From: Metamycoplasma phocicerebrale
GTDB lineage: Bacteria > Bacillota_I > Bacilli_A > Mycoplasmatales > Metamycoplasmataceae
Reading direction: 5' to 3'
DNA length: 64,000 nt
Assembly (NCBI RefSeq): GCF_003383595.3
Contig: NZ_CP033058.2
Location: 124,001-188,000, forward strand
Made by a program: the position numbers and the translations under genes. Below the pieces are notes generated by a model, which was given only the letters and a program-made list of their open reading frames with translations, did no database searches and had not been told where the DNA came from. How positions within the stretch are numbered: the stretch's first letter is position 1; the number at the start of each line of letters is the position of its first letter. Below are positions 46,023-55,437 of the stretch, piece after piece.

Positions 46023-46958
46023 TTATCTATCTCCATCATGGTGATGATGATGTCCAAATTCTATTTCAATGTTTTTAGTTTCTAATATTGTATCAGGTTG
46101 TGATTTATTGTAAACTTGAATTTGCAATAAAAGATCTTTTTCATGAATCTTTGTGTGTTCTGTATCTTCGAAGTTAATTTTAAATTCCATGTCTTTATTT
46201 GATTCATCTATTGTAGTAATTTCAATGTATTCTTTTAATTTGTTTAAAAGAGTTTCAAAATTTGTTCCTTGAGCAGCTTTTAATTCTTTGAATAATTCAT
46301 CTTGAGTTGGCAATTTCTTACCTTTTAAACCATGTAGATGGAATTTTCAATTCTTAATATTAACAGCAGCTTCTTGTTTTTTAAATCCTATAATTTCAAA
46401 TCTTGCTTTTTCTTTTTTTTCTCCAATAAACAAATCAAGGTGAATCATTCCTTCCTCGTCATGAGCATGGGTTGTTGAATTCAATTCAATTTTTTTATCT
46501 TTTGGTTCTTCGATTTTAATTGAGTGTTCTTTTAAAACTGTTTTTATTGCTTCTCATGATTTAGCGCTTTTTATAGCCTTAACTACATGGCTAGCTAATT
46601 CATTTTTTTGCCCAAAAGCTATTTTGAATACTTTCATTCCATGCAATTCTGTTGTGTTTAAATTTTTTAAATTTATTAAAGCTTCATTGGCTCTTTCTAT
46701 AAAACTATCCAAAATCTCTGCCTTAGAATTTTCATTTAAGTTTTTAGCTTCTTCAACAAACTTATTAATTTTATCTACAGTAGCAGAATCAGAAAATTCT
46801 TTATATTCTTCTAAAGATTTTGTAAGATTTACAATTTTATTAGCTTTTTCTGTTTGTTTTTGTTGTGTTTTTTTGCCACATGATGCAGCTATTATTGGAG
46901 TTGTAGCTATTAATCCAATAGGAGCTAAAATTGATAATATTGTTAATTTCTTTTTCAT
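46023..46958 (-). CDS. His-rich lipoprotein (possible metal binder)
   Basis: 311 residues. Lipobox ends IIAASC (Cys27) after a typical signal. The first ~140 residues are helical and charged. The second half carries metal-ligand-like clusters: STTHAHDEEGMIH, KFHLHGLKGKK, and at the C-terminus a run of five His followed by DGDR. Ribosome site AAGAAAGG and a TATAAT box lie upstream. First gene of a unit with the two permease genes, so a metal-capture role is inferred. The family is not one I recognise; it is not a canonical OppA or ZnuA. Confidence 0.6.
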
Positions 46959-47076
46959 AGTATTTTTTTAAACCTTTCTTAATTATTGTGTTTATGCCAT
47001 TATTATAGCACAAAAAGTTTTATTATAATTTTATTTTTTTTGTTAAAAAATTAAAAAAATTATTTTTAAAATAAAT

Positions 47077-48383
47077 TGCTGAATTGAAAATTCAAGTGCA
47101 ACACTTTATTGATAAAATATTAGTGTGAGGTTGCTTGAATTTTTTTCTACTTAAAAAAATAAAAAAAGGCCTCACAAAAAACACCTAAGGAGACCTAATA
47201 TGAATTATAAAGCATTTAAAAAATATTTTCACATTTCTTATGAAGAAAGATTTTTTATCAAAAAATTAATGGATAATGGCTATTCAATACGAAAAATTGC
47301 TAGACGATTACGCAGAAGTCCTTCAACCATTTCTAGAGAAATAAAAAGAAATCTTGATTTAACTGGAAATTATGATTCTTGTGCAGCAAATATAAAATCG
47401 TTTAAAAGACATTCTCATAAATATATGTTTAGATTTAATGTTAATTTTAGCTATAAAGAATTTACTAACATTTTTATTCAAAAATATGACAAAAAGTTTT
47501 TTGGTATAAAATCAACATATCACTATATTAAAACTAATTTTAAAATTAAATTACCATCACTAAGAACTGTTTTTAATTGGATAAAAAGCAATCAATGAAC
47601 AATTAAAAAACATAATAGATTAAGGAGTTTTTATAAAAAGGGCGGCAAACGAACAGCTTCAGTTGTAAGCAGATTAGTTACAAGCGCTAGCTATGTTTTT
47701 CCGATTTGAACTAGACCTAAATCTATAGATTTAAGACAAGAATATGGTCATTGAGAAGCTGATCTAGTAATTGGCAAGCGCAGCACTGGTTTCAGAAATA
47801 TTTTAACTTTAACAGAACGAAAAACAAGAATAGGCTTTGCAACATTTGTTTTAAGTAAATCAGGTTATGAAATTAATACTCAACTACGCAAGCTAATAAA
47901 AGAAAATAGTTTAATTGTTAAAAGTATAACAATTGACAATGGTATAGAATTTGAAAAAATAGGAATATTAGCCAAATGATTAAAAATAAAAATTTATCGA
48001 GCTGAACCTTATGCATCATTTCAACGTGGTTCAAATGAAAATTGAAATGGTTTAATTAGAAGGGAATATAAAAAAGGTTTTAACTTTAATACAATCAACA
48101 TTGAAACGTTACAAAATATTTCAAATAAAATAAATGAAATGCCAAGAGAAATACTTGGTTGAAAATCTTCAAAAGAACTATTTTTAAAAGAAAATTACAT
48201 CTAAGCTAATAATTAACAAATAAATAAATTAGAATTTATTTCTACCGAATAAACGGTGTTTTTTGTTTATTTAAATTGTTTAAAAAATACATAAAAACAA
48301 AAAAACATATATTTTTACAAACTTTAAAATTTTAAATATATAATAAAAACATCAAGCACAATTATGTGTTGCACTTGATATTT
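47077..48383 (+). mobile_element. IS30-family element, copy 2
   Basis: About 1.3 kb. Same ends as copy 1: TCAAGTGCAACAC at 47092-47104 and its complement at 48366-48378. The shared 5' flank TGCTGAATTGAAAAT begins at 47077. Transposase on the plus strand. The 5' end lies between two genes: it is upstream of the His-rich lipoprotein promoter (47010-47040). The 3' end lies 10 nt from the tdk terminator. Differs from copy 1 at scattered positions. Confidence 0.87.
47200..48204 (+). CDS. IS30-family transposase (copy 2)
   Basis: 334-residue transposase, about 98 percent identical to copy 1 by eye. Helix-turn-helix SIRKIARRLRRSPSTISREI, DDE residues in HWEADLVIGK, TIDNGIEFEK and SNENWNGLIRRE. ATG 47200 preceded by AAGGAG. 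Ends at TAA after LFLKENYI. Appears intact under code 4, so it could drive transposition of both copies. Confidence 0.92.
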
Positions 48384-48392
48384 CATTTAAGG

Positions 48393-48413
48393 GTTGTGAT
48401 TACTCACAACTTA
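48393..48413 (-). terminator. tdk terminator hairpin beside IS copy 2
   Basis: Stem GTTGTGA/TCACAAC (48393-48399 with 48404-48410), loop TTAC, touching the tdk stop. On the minus strand the U-run expected beyond the hairpin is absent and the IS end starts ~10 nt away. Confidence 0.65.
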
Positions 48414-48992
48414 TTTTTTTGCATTTTTTCCTAAATTATAGCATTTGCGACACCTAGGTTCATATTCATTATAATCGCCTAATAGTTTTTGCTCATCACT
48501 ATTTATTTTTCTATAAGACATTGAAGCTGGATTTTTACATACGACACAAATTGCCTGCAATTTAGTAACTTTTTCAGCTATTGCAATTAAGGCTGGCATA
48601 GGTCCAAAAGGTTTATGTAAATAATCTTGGTCTAAACCTGCTATGATTACCAAATATCCTTTATTAGCTAAATCATCAGCTACTTCGACAATATCGTTAT
48701 TAAAGAAGTGTGCTTCATCAATTAATATTGCATCATATTTTTCTTTTTTTAATAAATCATATACCTTTTTAATATCACTTAATGAAGTGGTTTTTTTTCT
48801 TAAACCACTTCGACTAACTATTTCGTCATCAGAAAATCTATTATCAAATTCAGGTTTTATAATTAAGGTATTAAAACCCATATAAAATAATGTTCTACAT
48901 TTTCTTAATAATTCTTCACTTTTACCACTATACATTGGTCCAGTAATAATTTCTATCGATCCTTTTGAACATTCAACACACATAAAAACCAT
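48411..48992 (-). CDS. tdk: thymidine kinase
   Basis: 193 residues. Phosphorylates thymidine with ATP; thus complements the salvage operon. P-loop GPMYSGKSEELLRK, lasso/catalytic DEAHFFN with the general-base Glu, and structural zinc Cys pairs CVVCKNP and CRKC. The ATG could also be at 48983 (MCVECSKGS); no strong ribosome site distinguishes them. Ends ...KNAKK with a terminator directly at the stop. Confidence 0.95.
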   Translation of the reverse strand: MVFMCVECSKGSIEIITGPMYSGKSEELLRKCRTLFYMGFNTLIIKPEFDNRFSDDEIVSRSGLRKKTTSLSDIKKVYDLLKKEKYDAILIDEAHFFNNDIVEVADDLANKGYLVIIAGLDQDYLHKPFGPMPALIAIAEKVTKLQAICVVCKNPASMSYRKINSDEQKLLGDYNEYEPRCRKCYNLGKNAKK

Positions 48993-49094
48993 CCATACTA
49001 CTTTAATATTTTATTATGTAATAATAATAACAATTTATAATATAATTTTTTATATATTTTAAATAATATTTTTTTATTATTAAGGAGAATAATT

Positions 49095-50198
49095 ATGTCA
49101 TTAAAAGCAGGTATCGTAGGTTTACCTAATGTAGGCAAGAGTACTCTTTTTTCAGCCTTAACTTTAAATGAAGTCGAATCAGCTAATTATGCTTTTACTA
49201 CAATAGAACCAAATGTTGCAATAGTTAATTTAGAAGACAATCGTTTGTATAAATTAGCGAATATGGTTAAAGCTAAAAAAATTGTTCCAGCTACTTTTCA
49301 ATTTGTGGATATTGCCGGACTTGTTGAAGGAGCTTCAAAAGGTGAAGGCTTAGGTAATAAATTTTTGGCAAACATTAGAGAAGTTGATGCGATTGTTCAT
49401 GTTGTTAGATGTTTTGAAAACGAAGATATAGTTCATGTTAAAAATAAAATTGATCCTATTGAAGACTTAAAAATTATAAATTTAGAGCTTATATTAGCTG
49501 ATTTACAAACAACAGAAAACATAATTAATCGTATTGGCAAGAGAGCTCAAAATTCCAACGATAAAGAACTAAAAAAAGAATTTGAATTACTTTTAAAAAT
49601 TAGAGAATTATTACAAAATGAAACAATTTTAAAAAATGCAGATTTTGACGAAGAAGAATTACAACTAATTAAAAATTATCAGTTTTTAACAATTAAACCA
49701 ACAATTTATGTTGCAAACCTAGATGTTGAATCATATAAAAATATAAATAATGCTGTACATTATCAAAATTTGAAAAAATATTTAGAAAAACAAAACGAAA
49801 TTGTAATTCCTATATGTATAAAAATAGAGTATGAAGTTAGTCAATTTAGTCCCGAAGAAAAAACAATGTTTTTAAATGAATATAATATTGAACAATCGGG
49901 TTTAGATACAATTATTTCTAAAAGTTTTTATTTATTGGATCAATCAACTTATTTTACAGCAGGTGAGATTGAAGCAAGAGCATGAGTTTTTAGAAATGGA
50001 ATGAACGCTGCTGAATGTGCTGGAATAATTCACACTGACTTTGAAAAGAAATTTGTTAAAGCAGAAGTTATTAAATATGAAAATTATATTACTTGTGGTG
50101 GAGAAAAACAAGCTAAAGAAGCTGGCAAAATGTCTTTAGAAGGAAGAAACTATATAATGCAAGATGGAGACGTTTGTTATTTTAAAATAGCAAAATAG
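49095..50198 (+). CDS. ychF: ribosome-associated ATPase/GTPase YchF (Obg-like)
   Basis: 367-residue translation factor. P-loop [36 protein letters not shown] (Walker-B/switch), YVANLDVE in place of the NKxD specificity motif (ATP-preferring in the family), and the C-terminal TGS domain [16 protein letters not shown] … [23 protein letters not shown] site. TGA read as Trp once. Confidence 0.95.
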
Positions 50199-50225
50199 TT
50201 TATAATTTAACTAACCTTATATTTT

Positions 50226-50299
50226 AGGGGTTTAGTATAATGGTAGTACCATAGTCTCCAAAACTATTTGTAAGGGTTCGATTCCTTTAACCCCTGCCA
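50226..50299 (+). tRNA. trnW: tRNA-Trp (anticodon CCA)
   Basis: 74 nt. Acceptor stem AGGGGTT/AACCCCT, D-arm TTAGTATAATGGTAGTACC, anticodon arm ATAGT-CTCCAAA-ACTAT giving anticodon CCA, T-arm AGGGTTCGATTCCTTT, discriminator G and genomic CCA. Reads UGG. Because UGA is also Trp here, a separate tRNA with anticodon UCA must exist elsewhere. Confidence 0.93.
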
Positions 50300-50319
50300 T
50301 ATCCTTAAAGGTAAAAAAA

Positions 50320-50343
50320 GAGCCAATATGGCTCTATTTATTT
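50320..50343. terminator. bidirectional terminator between tRNA-Trp and endonuclease gene
   Basis: Perfect stem GAGCC/GGCTC (50320-50324 with 50330-50334), loop AATAT. On the minus strand it is followed by seven U; on the plus strand by a T-rich tract. The stop codon of the minus-strand endonuclease overlaps it. Confidence 0.75.
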
Positions 50344-51578
50344 TGTCTTTTTTGATTTCTTTGAATTATGAAATTAATCATTTCTTTGTTTAATTTATTA
50401 TTAGGTATTTCACTAAAACACTTTTCATATTCTTCTAATATGAAATCTTGCTTTAATATTTTTATTTTTCCATTTTCTTGGTAAGTAAAACTATTTTTAT
50501 CAAATTCCCAATGCATTTCTAATGATAAATTTAATAAATTGTTTTTATTGCATACTTTGCTTAGTATTTCATTGAATTCAAATTTATTTGCTATTTTTTC
50601 ATTAGTTATTTTAGGTTCTTTTTTTCTTTCTTTTATAGTAAATTCTTCTAAATCTTGTCTAATATACTTAACATCATATATATGAGCATTTTGTGTTTCA
50701 AAATTTCTTTTTCTGTAACTATTTTCAAATTCAAAAACATTTATTCTTTCTTGACTTGCTTTAGCTCTAAGAGTATTAATTTTATTGTCTATGTAATTTT
50801 CTCTAAAATTTTTAAAAGAACCTAAAAGCTTTTTTAATTCTTCACATTTATTTATTCAAATATTATTTTCTACTTCATTTTTATTCTGAATATTTGCTAT
50901 TTCTATTAATTCTTTAAAATTTTTAAAATTACTGTTATAACTAAAGTTTGTTTCATTAAAAAATTTATCCAAAAAATCATAATAGTCTTTTTCATTTAAA
51001 TTTTCATTATAGATTTTATAATTTTCATGTCTTATTTCTTTTTCATGTTTTTGATTTTTTATAATTAAATCTAAAACCATAAATAAATTAAACTTATATT
51101 TTTCATATTTATAAATGTTTCTTTTATATTTCAAATCAATTATCATTTCTGCATTTTTTGGATTCTTTAATGATCCACCAGCATTATTGCCCTTAAGTAT
51201 TGAAATAATATTTTTAATTGTTTTATTGTTTGAAAAATAATCTTCATTAAAAAATTTATTAACAATATTAATTTGTTCTTTATTTAAAATAATTGTTTTA
51301 TTAGAAGAAGTGCTTGGTCTTTTTTCTTGTTTTAAATTAATTTTTGAAAAAAGTTTTTCCCTTGTCTTAAAATTAATATTTTTTTTAATAAATCAAGAGG
51401 GTGTTGTATATTGATCAATTTCTAAGTAATCAAAATTAATATTTATACCTTCTATTAATCAATCATTATCTTCCATAAAAATATCAATATATCCTCTAGC
51501 TTTTGCAGAATTGGATTCCTTGCTATTTAAGGATTTGGTAATAAAGTATAGTCTATATTTTTCTAAATAAGATGACAT
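50334..51578 (-). CDS. putative type II restriction endonuclease
   Basis: 414 residues, no family I can name. It starts (ATG 51578, GAGGT site 7 nt before) inside the 3' end of the C5 methyltransferase gene, a 16-nt overlap; that arrangement is typical of a methyltransferase-endonuclease pair. N-terminal ESNSAKARGYIDIFMEDNDW; several charged clusters and D/E-x-K patterns exist, but no unambiguous PD-(D/E)xK site is identified. Codon use and base composition resemble the surroundings. It is intact, unlike its partner. Expression may depend on translation through the methyltransferase. A role in restriction is inferred from context. Confidence 0.55.
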
Positions 51579-52760
51579 TTAATTACCTCACTAAAAATTT
51601 GTTCTAATACCTCTACACTTATAGAATTACCACATAAATAAATAATTTTAGATTCACTTAATAAATTAGATTTTTTTATTTTTTTGTAATCATCTCTATC
51701 AAATCCCATATATAAAAAAGATTGATAAGCATTAATATTTTTAATTTCATTTTCTTTTTCAAAATAAAATTTTAGTCTGCTATTTGCTCCACTTGCTGTT
51801 AAAGTTGGCCCATAATTTTTGGGCAAATAAATATAGGCTTCTGAGTTAAATTTTGTATAGTTCAATAATTTAGATTTTCAAATATTATTTTTTGTTTTTT
51901 TAAAATTATCAAATTTATATTTTAATAAATGATTAAAACTATTCATGTTTTTGTTTTGGATAATTTTATCTAAACTATTTTTGTGTTCAAAAGGTTTAGG
52001 GAATGAAAAAGACTTTGATTGGTCTAATCATGAAACACAAAAAACTCGCTCCCTATTTTGGCAGCTGCCATATTCAGTTGAGTTTATTATTTTATATTCA
52101 GATTTGTATCCTAAAGATTGCAATGTTTTAATTCAATCCTGAAATTGATTAATGAATTTTTTGGACATTAAGGCTTTTACATTTTCCAATAGTAAAACTT
52201 TTGGTAATTTATCTTTATTGCTTTTTAATATTCTTTCTATTTCATAAAGCAAACCACTTCTAGTATTATTAAGACCTTTTTGTAATCCTTGTTGAGATAT
52301 ATCTTGGCAGGGGAAAGAATAAGTTAAAATATCAATATTTTTTGGTAATTTATTAAACTTTGTTATATCAGTTTGACTCTCTCTCTCTCTCTCTCTCTCT
52401 CTTGTCTATATTAAATTTATTAAAAAAATAATCATTATTTATATATCCAAATAAATATGGAAAAATATTTCTTAGTTTTTTTTCATTCATAGAAGAAAAA
52501 TAATTATTTTTTATAACATTTTTACTATTTGCACTTCAGGCAAAAGAATTAAGTAAATCTTCCATTTGTTTTTTTGAATATTTTGTTTCAGGTTTGACTT
52601 TTTTATAATGTATTATCATATATGCAATAATAGCATCAATATAAAAATCACATGACCCTAAACTTTCAACTTCAAGATTTAATGTTTTAGATATATTTTT
52701 TAAAGCTTTATATTGACTGCCAATTCCCGCAAACATTTCATATAGTTTAATTTTTTTCAT
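51563..52760 (-). pseudogene. DNA C5-cytosine methyltransferase, phase OFF by a CT tract
   Basis: C5-methyltransferase: motif I YEMFAGIGSQYKALK, motif IV SFPCQDISQQGLQKG with the catalytic Pro-Cys, motif VI LLLENVKAL, motif VIII SCQNRERVF and motif X-like ISVEVLEQIFSEVI. The frame changes between motifs I and IV at a tract of 13 CT units (52377-52402). Reading from ATG 52760 with TGA as Trp, translation runs to a TAA at 52353 after ~135 residues. One more CT unit (14) or two fewer (11) joins both parts into ~399 residues. I therefore call it a reversible, length-dependent OFF state rather than a dead gene, provided the tract length is correct. Confidence 0.85.
52377..52402. repeat. (CT)13 dinucleotide tract, phase-variation switch
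   Basis: 26 bp of uninterrupted CT on the plus strand (AG on the coding strand), inside the methyltransferase gene. In the current frame it codes an alternating Arg-Glu run. Strand slippage here would switch the gene. Confidence 0.93.
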
Positions 52761-52804
52761 AATATCAATTTTAGCGTATTCAAATTAAAAAAAAGCATAA
52801 AAAA

Positions 52805-52823
52805 AGCTAAAAAAATATTAGCT
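52805..52823 (-). terminator. metK terminator
   Basis: Stem AGCTA/TAGCT (52805-52809 with 52819-52823), followed on the minus strand by a run of seven U. It sits 14 nt beyond the metK stop. Confidence 0.75.
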
Positions 52824-52836
52824 CTAATAAATAAAA

Positions 52837-53976
52837 TTAATTAATTTTTAATTCTTTTTTGATATATGAAACTTTATCTAATTTTTCTCATGGTAAATTT
52901 AAATCATTTCTACCAAAATGACCAAAAGTAGCTGTTTGTAAATAAATTGGTTTTAATAAATCAAGAGTTTTAATTATTCCTTCAACACTTAAATCAAATA
53001 AATTATTAATTAAATCTATAATTTGTTCGTCTGAATAATTAGATGTCCCAAAAGTATTAACATAAATGCTTTGAGGTTTTGGCAAACCAATAGCATATGA
53101 TAATTGAATTTCACATTTTTTAGCCACTCCAGCAGCAACAAGATTTTTTGTTATGTATCTAGCCATATATGCAGCAGATCTATCAATTTTTGTTGCATCT
53201 TTTCCAGAAAAAGCACCTCCACCATGGTGAGCAAAACCACCATATGTATCAACAATAATTTTTCTTCCGGTTAAACCTGTATCTCCTACAGGTCCCCCGA
53301 TTACGAAACGCCCAGTTGGATTTATTAAAATTTCATAGTTTAAATTAAAATTATGTTTTTTCATAACATAATCAATAATTTTGTTTTTTATAAATTTTTT
53401 AAATTCTTGTTCATTAAAATTATTTGAATGTTGAATTGACATTAAAACTTTTTTTACTAAAATGCTATTATTTTCTTCATCATATTCAACTGTTACTTGG
53501 CTTTTCATATCGCTTTTTGCATAAGGAAATTTATTTTCTCTACGCAATTTTTCTGCTCTTTTAACAAGTTCATGGCTTAAAACAATTGGTCAAGGCATAA
53601 AATACTCATTTTCATTTGTAGCAAAACCAAATAATATACCTTGATCTCCTGCACCTATTTCTTTGTTTTTAGATTTATTTACCCCCATTGCTATATCCGG
53701 ACTTTGAGGATAAATTCCATTTATAATATTAAAATCACTTTCACTATATCCTAATGGTTTTAGAACTTTTCAAGCTTCTTTTATAGTATCTACATAATCC
53801 TTGGTAGTAATTTGGCCGCCAATATAAATAATATTGTTATTTGCTAACACATCGCAAGCAACTCTTGCTTCAGGATCTTTTTTTAATAAAGCATCTAAAA
53901 TAGCATCACTAATTTGATCGCAAATTTTATCGGGGTGTCCTGCCCCTACACTTTCTGAAGTTAATAATTTTTTCAT
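52837..53976 (-). CDS. metK: S-adenosylmethionine synthetase
   Basis: 379 residues, typical length. Makes SAM from ATP and methionine. N-terminal [20 protein letters not shown], the [12 protein letters not shown] signature, the P-loop-like [15 protein letters not shown] and conserved [18 protein letters not shown]. Preceded by a ~180-nt leader with a riboswitch-like layout (see separate entry), GGAG site at the ATG. Follows asnA on the same strand, but with its own likely promoter. Confidence 0.97.
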
Positions 53977-54018
53977 TTTTTCTCCTATAAAATATTTATT
54001 TTTTTATACTAAAAAACA

Positions 54019-54160
54019 TAAAAAAACAACTCTAATTATTGAGTTGTTTTAAAATTGATATTTATGATACATGTTAGATAATAATATCTCTGACTATCCA
54101 CCTTATTTTTTAATAAAAACAGGTTGGCATGTTTCATTGCTGTCAAGCTAAACAACTCTA
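54019..54160 (-). promoter_or_regulatory. metK leader: candidate SAM-sensing riboswitch with terminator
   Basis: In RNA order (minus strand): segment A GAGUUGUUU (54158-54150), core, segment B AAACAACUC (54049-54041), segment C GAGUUGUUU (54032-54024) then U-run. A and C are identical, and B can pair perfectly with either: B+C is a 9-bp intrinsic terminator, A+B an antiterminator. Between A and B lie a P1-like helix UGUUUAG/CUAACA (54154-54148 with 54077-54072) that overlaps A, an AGAUA/UAUCU hairpin (54089-54076), a UGAC/GUCA pairing (54145-54142 with 54094-54091), and core motifs AUGAAAC, GCCAACCU and AAGGUGG. These resemble the SAM-I-clan core (AUGAAAC, GCAACC, AAGGUGCU), shorter at the 5' part. 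Sensing of SAM is inferred. Confidence 0.7.
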
Positions 54161-54182
54161 TATGTATTTTTAATATTTATAT

Positions 54183-54188
54183 ATTATA
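54183..54188 (-). promoter_or_regulatory. -10 box of metK leader transcript
   Basis: TATAAT on the minus strand, overlapping the asnA stop codon. Start site would fall near 54176, 16 nt before segment A of the leader. The -35 side is not clear. Confidence 0.55.
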
Positions 54189-55164
54189 ACAAAATAATTT
54201 CAGAATTTTTAGCGTTTTGTATAGTTTTATCATCTCAAACACTTACTTGTACTTCGCCTATATGTTTTTTTTCTAATAAAAACATAGCAATTCTAGATTG
54301 TCCAATTCCACCACCTATAGTTAAAGGCAATTTGTTTTCAATAACTGCTTTGTGATAAGGACTTATTTTTGTTATTTCAGTTTTATCCATATTGTATTGT
54401 TTTATTAATGATTCTGAATTTACTCTAATTCCCATACTGCTTAATTCTAAAGCAATATCATTATTCTTATCATAAACAATTAAATCACCATTTAATTGTC
54501 AATCATCATAATCTTTTGCTCTTTTTGAATGCGGCAAACCACTAGGTAATAAATTTCCAATTTGATATATAAAAATAGCTCCATGTTCTTTAACTAATTC
54601 ATATTCCCTTTGTTCTGCATTTAAATTAGGAAATCTATTATATAAATCTAAAGAACTAATAAAAAAAACTTTTTTTGGTAATTTAGAAACTAAAGAACTA
54701 TAAATTTTATTTATTTTATATTCAGTGTATTTTAATGACTTATATATTTTATTAACTATTTTTTTTAAAAAACTAATACTACGATCCTTATTATCAATAA
54801 TCATTTCTCAATCTCATTGGTCTACATAAAAAGAATGAGTATTATCAATGGTTTCCTGTTGTCTAATAGCATTCATGTCTGTATATATACCATGATAAAG
54901 TTCAAAATTATATCTATGCAATGCATCTCTTTTTCATTTTGCTAATGAATGTACTATTTCTAAAGATTCATTTATTGATATAGGTTGAAAAGAAACCGGT
55001 TTTTCTCCAGATAATCCATCGTTAAGCCCACTAGTAGATCTTACAAATAAAGGAGCTGATACTCTAATCAAATTTAAACTCTTTCTTAATTTTTTAGAAA
55101 AAGTATCTTTAAGTATTTCTATTGCATATTGTGTTTCTTTTAAGTTTAATTTTGCTTTTTTCAT
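54184..55164 (-). CDS. asnA: aspartate-ammonia ligase
   Basis: 326 residues, as in E. coli AsnA (330). Makes asparagine from aspartate, ammonia and ATP; class II tRNA-synthetase-like fold. Conserved [35 protein letters not shown]-like segments, [14 protein letters not shown] and [17 protein letters not shown] place the start at 55164 ([12 protein letters not shown]), matching the family N-terminus; an in-frame ATG at 55206 adds 14 residues. Neither has a Shine-Dalgarno, and a TTAAAAT box sits just before the chosen ATG. The gene is intact. Confidence 0.93.
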
Positions 55165-55348
55165 ATTTAGAATTTTAACAAAATCTATTAATAAAACTTT
55201 AAACATTTTTGCAATTAAAAAATTTTTAAATATTTTTGATAAAAAAACTTAATTAAATATTTAGAACTTAAATTTTAAGTATAAAAAAAATTATAAGATA
55301 AACAAAAACAAAGAACGGTTTATGATTTAAAAATTCAACTTTAAAAAA

Positions 55349-55383
55349 ATATTAAGTGCAACACATAATGCGCTTGATATTAC
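55349..55383. mobile_element. solitary IS30 terminal sequence
   Basis: TTAAGTGCAACACATAATGCGCTTGATATT-like sequence (starts 55352) matches the transposase-3' end of both IS copies for ~30 nt with three changes. No transposase is nearby. It lies 8 nt from the pgk terminator. It may be a solo end left after deletion of an element, or an old insertion target. Self-complementary, so may terminate transcription. Confidence 0.5.
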
Positions 55384-55390
55384 ATTTGAA

Positions 55391-55428
55391 AAACACCAAG
55401 CTTATTTTAAATTTTAAGCTTGGTGTTT
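55391..55428 (-). terminator. pgk terminator
   Basis: Perfect 14-bp stem AAACACCAAGCTTA/TAAGCTTGGTGTTT (55391-55404 with 55415-55428), loop TTTTAAATTT, flanked by T or A on both sides. Confidence 0.85.
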
Positions 55429-55437
55429 TTAATAATA

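Noticed and set aside
47077-48383. Target-site duplication of the IS copies
   Set aside because: Shared bases beyond the inverted repeats are common to both copies and belong to the element; I cannot define a reliable duplication.
51945-52142. Plus-strand frame in the methyltransferase region
   Set aside because: Antisense shadow of methyltransferase motifs; no ribosome site or homology.
54019-54160. Methionine T-box leader
   Set aside because: The GGUGG segment does not fit an antiterminator bulge for tRNA-Met (its UGGA would need a U discriminator) and no specifier loop or AG-bulge is visible.
55164-55206. Longer asnA start at 55206
   Set aside because: The extra 14 residues do not match the AsnA family; the internal ATG aligns with the known N-terminus.
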